A model generated the notes under the pieces. That model was given only the letters and a program-made list of their open reading frames with translations. It made no database searches and was not told the DNA's origin. From positions 1 to 56,098 of the forward strand of contig JAUXSD010000027.1 of the NCBI GenBank assembly GCA_030681525.1: a DNA stretch of 56,098 bases. The letters run 5' to 3'. Position numbers and translations under genes: made by a program. Position 1 is the first letter of the stretch. The number at the start of each line of letters is the position of its first letter. The stretch comes from Solirubrobacteraceae bacterium (GTDB lineage: Bacteria; Actinomycetota; Thermoleophilia; Solirubrobacterales; Solirubrobacteraceae). Positions 51,982-56,098 of the stretch are shown piece after piece.

Positions 51982-52421
51982 CACGCCGCGCGCACGATGT
52001 TCGACCACAGGCCGGTGCACACGGTCTCGCCGCGACCGTTGACCGATACCGACTCGAAGACGTAGAAGCCGTTGCCGCGCCGCTCGCCGACGTCCTTCAG
52101 CGACGCGGTCGTCGTGATCTCGTCGCCCGCGACCACGACCGGCCCCCACGCGAACTCCTGCCCGCCGTGCACCATGCGGGCGAAGTCGATCGCGACCTCC
52201 TCGTCGAACAGCGCGGGCCAGACGGCCGGCAGGCTGTAGACCACGGCGAACATCGGCGGCGCCACGACGTCGGCGTAGCCCGCGGCGCGGGCGGCCTCGA
52301 CGTCGAGGTACAGCGGGTCGGTCTCCCCCACCGCGTGCGCGTACTCGCGGACCTTCTCGCGCCCGACGGCGTAGGTCGCCGGCGCGAAGGTCTTGCCGAT
52401 GAGGTCGGGGTTGACGGCCAT
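51981..52421 (-). CDS. MaoC-like dehydratase N-terminal (non-catalytic) subunit
   Basis: The 146-aa protein begins LIGKTFAPATYAVGREKVREYAHAVGETDPLYLD. In the position of the catalytic D-x4-H it has ETDPLYLD, so the catalytic His is missing, as in HadA or HadC-type partners. The pair corresponds to mycobacterial HadAB-like heterodimers. It is followed at once by the catalytic subunit. Confidence 0.87.
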   Translation of the reverse strand: MAVNPDLIGKTFAPATYAVGREKVREYAHAVGETDPLYLDVEAARAAGYADVVAPPMFAVVYSLPAVWPALFDEEVAIDFARMVHGGQEFAWGPVVVAGDEITTTASLKDVGERRGNGFYVFESVSVNGRGETVCTGLWSNIVRAA

Positions 52422-52451
52422 GCGGTCGCGAGTTCTAGCAGGCGCCTGCGC

Positions 52452-53201
52452 TCAGACGATCGTCGCGACCGTGCCGCCGTCGGCCGACCAGGCGGCGCCG
52501 GTGACCGTCGAGGCGCGCTCGGAGCACAGAAAGACGATCACCGACGCGACCTCCTCCGGCGACGCCATGCGCCCGAGCGGGATCTTGGCCGCCTGCGCCT
52601 CGAGCGCCTCCTCGGGCGAGATGCCGCGCGCCTGCGCCGCCTGCTCGGCCAGCCCGCCGGGCCCGGTCCACAGCGGCGACGTGACGGCGCCGGGAGCGAC
52701 GGCGTTGACGAGCACCGCGTCCGCCGCATAGCGGTCGGCGAACACCCGCGAGAGCGACAGCTGGGCGGCCTTCGTGACGGCGTAGGCGGGGTTCGTCAGC
52801 GACGGGCGCTTGCCGGCCGACGAGCAGACGTTGACGATCCGCCCGCCGCCGCGCGCGGCCATGAGCGGCGCGGCCTCGCGCATGAGCCGCATCGGGCCCA
52901 TGACGTGCAGCTCCCACTGCGATTGCCAGTCGTCGTCGCTGAGCTCCTCGAGCGCGCGCACGAAGCTCGTGCCCGCGTTGTTGACGAGCACGTCGACGGT
53001 GCCGAAGCGCTCGACGCAGGCCGCCACGATCGCCGCCGCGTCCTCCGGCTTGGTCACGTCGGCCCGGAAGACGTCCTCGCCGGTGCGCGCGACCGCCAGC
53101 ACGTGCGCGCCCTCGGCGTGCAGCATCCGCGCGGTCTGCAGCCCGATGCCGCGCGTCGCGCCGGTGACGATGCAGGCCTTGCCCTGCAGCCCGAGATCCA
53201 T
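52452..53201 (-). CDS. Short-chain dehydrogenase/reductase
   Basis: The 249-aa SDR has TGATRGIG, NNAG, the catalytic Ser in VNVCSSAG and Tyr/Lys in AYAVTKAA, then APGAVTSPL and a closing SADGG segment. It lies 30 bases upstream of the dehydratase pair on the same strand, so a 3-ketoacyl reductase role in one cycle is likely, though many SDRs have other substrates. Confidence 0.93.
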   Translation of the reverse strand: MDLGLQGKACIVTGATRGIGLQTARMLHAEGAHVLAVARTGEDVFRADVTKPEDAAAIVAACVERFGTVDVLVNNAGTSFVRALEELSDDDWQSQWELHVMGPMRLMREAAPLMAARGGGRIVNVCSSAGKRPSLTNPAYAVTKAAQLSLSRVFADRYAADAVLVNAVAPGAVTSPLWTGPGGLAEQAAQARGISPEEALEAQAAKIPLGRMASPEEVASVIVFLCSERASTVTGAAWSADGGTVATIV

Positions 53202-53210
53202 GTCTGCCTC

Positions 53211-53936
53211 CTACCCCCGCGCGCGCTTGGCGTCGTAGAGGATCTCCAGGAAGCGCTCGGGATCGGGCTCGTCGGCGCCGCCGACGCGCGGTCGCAGCGC
53301 GCCGTCGAGCTGCGCCGCCAGGCGCGTACGGGCCTCCGGCGCGAGGCCGTCGCGGCGCTCGAGGAACGCGCGCACGGTCGCGAGATCCTCGGCGGGGACC
53401 GCGCTGACGTCCCAGGTGGCGCCGGCGGCGGGGCCGGCGGGCCGGGGCGCGGCGGGCCGCACGCGATCGATCTCGCGGCGGTCGCGGATCACGATGGTGT
53501 CGGCGGCGAGGTCGCCGGGACGCTGGTTGCGGCGTGTCAGCAGGATCGACACGATCGTCGGAAGGTAGCTCAGCGGCAGCCCGTCGAGCAGCCGCAGCGC
53601 GTTGCGCACGACGCTGGCGGTGAGGTCGACCGGCCGGCCGCTGGAGCGCACGACGCGCAGCCCGCTGGTGCGCTTGCCGGGCGTTCGCCCGCCCGCGAGC
53701 GTCTCGAACAGCACGTCGTAGACCAGCATCGTCATGCCGATCGCGGGCACGATGACGATCGCGCCGTCGGCGCCGAGCAGCGCGAACATCACGATCAGCA
53801 GCAGGCCGACGAGCACGGCCTTGAGCAGGAGGTCGATGCCGCCGGCGATCGCCCGCGAGCCGAGCCCCGCGAGCGTGAGATCCAGCGAGACGCCCTCGGG
53901 CGTCGGGATCGTGATGTGGTCCTCGTACTGCATCAC
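53211..53936 (-). CDS. RDD family membrane protein
   Basis: The 241-aa protein has an RDD domain with two or three helices (GSRAIAGGIDLLLKAVLVGLLLI; DVLFETLAGGRTPGKRTSGLRVV; NQRPGDLAADTIVIRDRRE) and a soluble tail (from about 160) rich in Arg/Asp. Function unknown; it accompanies SpoIIM and DUF58 genes. The first codons are GTG ATG (53936/53933). The SDR gene follows 9 bases later, so they may be one transcript. Confidence 0.9.
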   Translation of the reverse strand: MMQYEDHITIPTPEGVSLDLTLAGLGSRAIAGGIDLLLKAVLVGLLLIVMFALLGADGAIVIVPAIGMTMLVYDVLFETLAGGRTPGKRTSGLRVVRSSGRPVDLTASVVRNALRLLDGLPLSYLPTIVSILLTRRNQRPGDLAADTIVIRDRREIDRVRPAAPRPAGPAAGATWDVSAVPAEDLATVRAFLERRDGLAPEARTRLAAQLDGALRPRVGGADEPDPERFLEILYDAKRARG

Positions 53937-53986
53937 CGCTCGTCTCCGCGACCGGCGGCTCGTCTCCGGGCCTCTCGTGTGAGACC

Positions 53987-55006
53987 GTGCACGGGTTGAA
54001 CGTAGACCGTTTCATCGGCCGGCGCGAAGGCGACTGGCGCGAGCTCGACGAGCTGCTGCGCGCCGGCGCCGACGGCCGCCTGGGCCGCCGCGCGCGGCGC
54101 GACGCGGCGACGATCCTGCGCCTCGGCGCGCTGTATCGCGGCGCGGCCGCCGACCTCGCGCTCGCGCGCCGCGGGTTCCCCGGCGATCCGGTCGTGATGC
54201 GCCTGGAGTCGCTCGTGGCCCGCGCCCGGCAGGCGGTCTACGCCGAGGAGCCGCGCCGCGAGTCGCTGCGCACGTTCTTTGCCCGGACGTACTGGGTGCG
54301 CGTCCGCGAGCGCCCCGCGCCGTTGCTGCTGGCGGCCGTGCTGCTGCTCGGCCCGGCGCTGCTCGCGGGCGCCTGGGCGCTGAACGACACCGGCGCGGCC
54401 ATCGGGCTCGTGCCCGGCGAGTTTCGCCAGGCCGTCGAGCCCGTCGGGGACACCGGCATGACCGCCGCGCAGACCGCCGGCTTCTCCGGGGCCGTCATGA
54501 CGAACAACATCCAGGTGACGTTCCTGTCGTTCGCCGCGGGGATCCTGCTCGGCCTCGGCACCGCGGCCGTCGTGGCCTACAACGGGGCGATCCTCGGCGC
54601 GGTGGCGGGCGGGGCGATCGCCAACGGCAACGGCGCGGAGTTCGCGGAGTTCGTCACCGCTCACGGCGTCATCGAGCTGTCGTGCATCGTCGTGGCCGCG
54701 GCGGCCGGCATGCGGATGGGCTTCGGCCTCGTCGCGCCGGGCCCGCGGACGCGTGCGCTGGCGCTCGTCGAGGAGGCACGCAGCGCGATCGTGATCGTGC
54801 TGGGCACGGTGCCGTGGGTGATCCTCGCCGGCATCATCGAGGGCTTCGTGACCCGCGCCGGCTTCGGGCTCGTGCCGGGGATCGTGCTCGGCGTGAGCGT
54901 CGGCGCGCTGTTCTGGGGACTCGTGCTGATCCGCGGCCGGCCCGCCCGCCCGGCCGCCGCACCGCTGCCGGCGCCGTTCACAGCCGCGCCCGCGCCTTCG
55001 CGCTGA
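53987..55006 (+). CDS. SpoIIM (stage II sporulation protein M) family membrane protein
   Basis: The 339-aa protein has an N-terminal helical domain (about 1-105), then six to seven helices with NNIQVTFLSFAAGILLGLGTA and FVTAHGVIELSCIVVAAAAGMRMG, the SpoIIM signature. The organism class does not normally make endospores, so the role is not sporulation; the RDD/SpoIIM/DUF58 group is often found with MoxR ATPases. It starts GTG 53987 and diverges from RDD across 50 bases. Confidence 0.92.
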   Translation: MHGLNVDRFIGRREGDWRELDELLRAGADGRLGRRARRDAATILRLGALYRGAAADLALARRGFPGDPVVMRLESLVARARQAVYAEEPRRESLRTFFARTYWVRVRERPAPLLLAAVLLLGPALLAGAWALNDTGAAIGLVPGEFRQAVEPVGDTGMTAAQTAGFSGAVMTNNIQVTFLSFAAGILLGLGTAAVVAYNGAILGAVAGGAIANGNGAEFAEFVTAHGVIELSCIVVAAAAGMRMGFGLVAPGPRTRALALVEEARSAIVIVLGTVPWVILAGIIEGFVTRAGFGLVPGIVLGVSVGALFWGLVLIRGRPARPAAAPLPAPFTAAPAPSR

Positions 55007-56098
55007 GGTACGCGCCGACGCAGGCCTGGGCGAGTCCGGCGGGCGCCGTCTCGACGATCCGCGCGCCGGCGCCGCGCTCCCGCGCCGCCGCGCGCTCGCG
55101 CGCGGCGAGGACGTCGAGCGCCGCCGCCGCGCGGTACACGTCGAGCACGCGCTCGGGCCGGGCCGCCAGCATCGCGTCGAGGTCGGGGTCCACGACGCCC
55201 GCCACCACGACCTCGTGGCGCCGGGCGAGCACCGGCATCGCGTCGACGAGCGAGCGCGCGGCGACCTCTTCGATGAGGTCGGTGAACACGATCACGAGCG
55301 CGCGCTTCGCCGCGGCCACGGTGCGAAACGCCAGCTCGTAGTCGGAGTCGACGTCCGCGGGCTGCAGGTCGAACACCGCGCGCACGAGCGCGTCGCCGCC
55401 GCGCCGGCGCGGCGCGAGATGACGCCGCATGGCGCCGTCGAAGGCCACGGTGCCGCAGCGGTCGCCGAGCTCGTCGGCGACGAGGCCGACGGCGGTGGCC
55501 GCGTCGACCGCAGCGTCCAGGCGCGTGGCCCCGGCGTGCAGCGGCGCCGCCATGAGGCGCCCGCAGTCGATCACGCAGATGACGTCGCGGTCCTGCTCGA
55601 CGCGGTACTGGTTGCTCATCGGGCGACCCATCCGCACGGTGGCCGGCCAGTTGACCTGGCGGATGTCGTCGTCGGGCAGGTAGTCGCGGATCGACTCGAA
55701 CTCGGTCCCGAGGCCGAGCGGGCCGCGCGAGCGGTGGCCGGCCTCGCGAAACGTGCCGGTGCGCACGGCGAGCGCCAGCCGCCGCGCGGCCGGCAGGTCG
55801 GGGTAGACGAGCAGCTCGCCCGGCTCGCCCGCGGTGTGATCGCACGTGGCCAGGCCGAGCGGCCCGCCGACGCGCAGCGTCGCGGGCGCCAGCGCGAAGC
55901 GCCCGCGCCGGCGCGCGACGAGCCGCGCGTGCAGTGCGCCGTCGGCCTCCTGCGGCACGATCTCGACGTCGGCGGCCGGCCGCGCCTGGCGGATGCGCAC
56001 CGGCCGCGCGTCATCCGGTGCGGCCTGGACCGACAGCGACGCCGCCACGCCGCGAGCCACGATCGCCGGCGCCTGGCGGCGGGCGCGCGGCGGGCGCC
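54978..56098 (-). CDS. DUF58 domain-containing protein, partial (5' end outside window)
   Basis: The frame is open to the window edge, with 373 codons seen. It has the DUF58 block GTEFESIRDYLPDDDIRQVNWPATVRMGRPMSNQYRVEQD (abridged; around residue 130-170), then ICVIDCGRLM, a von Willebrand-like metal site region, and VIVFTDLIEE. DUF58 proteins usually have N-terminal helices, which lie outside the window; the GTG at 56060 is not the true start. It converges with SpoIIM and overlaps it by 29 bases. Confidence 0.9.
   Translation of the reverse strand, partial: RPPRARRQAPAIVARGVAASLSVQAAPDDARPVRIRQARPAADVEIVPQEADGALHARLVARRRGRFALAPATLRVGGPLGLATCDHTAGEPGELLVYPDLPAARRLALAVRTGTFREAGHRSRGPLGLGTEFESIRDYLPDDDIRQVNWPATVRMGRPMSNQYRVEQDRDVICVIDCGRLMAAPLHAGATRLDAAVDAATAVGLVADELGDRCGTVAFDGAMRRHLAPRRRGGDALVRAVFDLQPADVDSDYELAFRTVAAAKRALVIVFTDLIEEVAARSLVDAMPVLARRHEVVVAGVVDPDLDAMLAARPERVLDVYRAAAALDVLAARERAAARERGAGARIVETAPAGLAQACVGAYLSAKARARL

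Overview
The window looks like chromosomal DNA of a high-GC actinobacterium. Very high GC, frequent GTG/TTG starts, dense stop/start overlaps, an actinobacterial-type Pol I and the gene content suggest the class Thermoleophilia (Solirubrobacterales, Conexibacter/Patulibacter-like). The taxon is an inference; no rRNA is present to confirm it. I saw no tRNA, rRNA, insertion sequence, prophage or CRISPR array, and no gene-free stretch longer than 300 bases.

Region 1 (1-15237) is a cell-surface polysaccharide locus: a partial asparagine-synthase-type amidotransferase, a Wzx-like flippase, a secreted jelly-roll protein, an O-antigen-ligase/polymerase-type protein, a Wzc-like chain-length ATPase, three glycosyltransferases (two GT2, one GT4), a phosphoglycosyl transferase that would start the lipid-linked chain, and a second polymerase-type membrane protein with an unusual N-terminal domain and long coiled coil. 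An ECF sigma factor diverging from an LPXTG-type surface protein sits inside it.

Region 2 (15268-19639) holds a DMT-type transporter, DNA polymerase I, a small Cys protein and a TIGR01777-type SDR protein. Region 3 (19655-26578) is a branched-chain amino-acid-type ABC transporter (livF, G, M, H) with two tandem substrate-binding lipoproteins and two membrane microproteins.

Region 4 (26591-36442) is a split tryptophan locus. hisIE-trpE-trpG is separated from trpD-C-F-B-A by a luciferase-like oxidoreductase gene, an opposite-strand membrane protein and a PlsC-type acyltransferase, with a long nested inverted repeat just after trpG.

Region 5 (36502-50560) mixes small unknown genes, a cation-diffusion transporter and two FAD/NAD oxidoreductases with conserved housekeeping chains (yqeY-phoH-ybeY-era and hrcA-dnaJ-prmA). 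A tightly packed BKACE/GNAT/ATP-grasp trio between them is the best candidate for an undescribed small-molecule pathway. Region 6 (50674-56098) holds an AbiEi-like/DUF559 protein, a MaoC heterodimer plus SDR reductase (a fatty-acyl-type module), and the RDD/SpoIIM/DUF58 membrane cluster.

Genes are packed tightly: many neighbours share ATGA/GTGA/TGATG junctions, several convergent pairs have no intergenic space, and at least three start codons lie 5-7 nt after a good -10 hexamer, which points to leaderless transcription.
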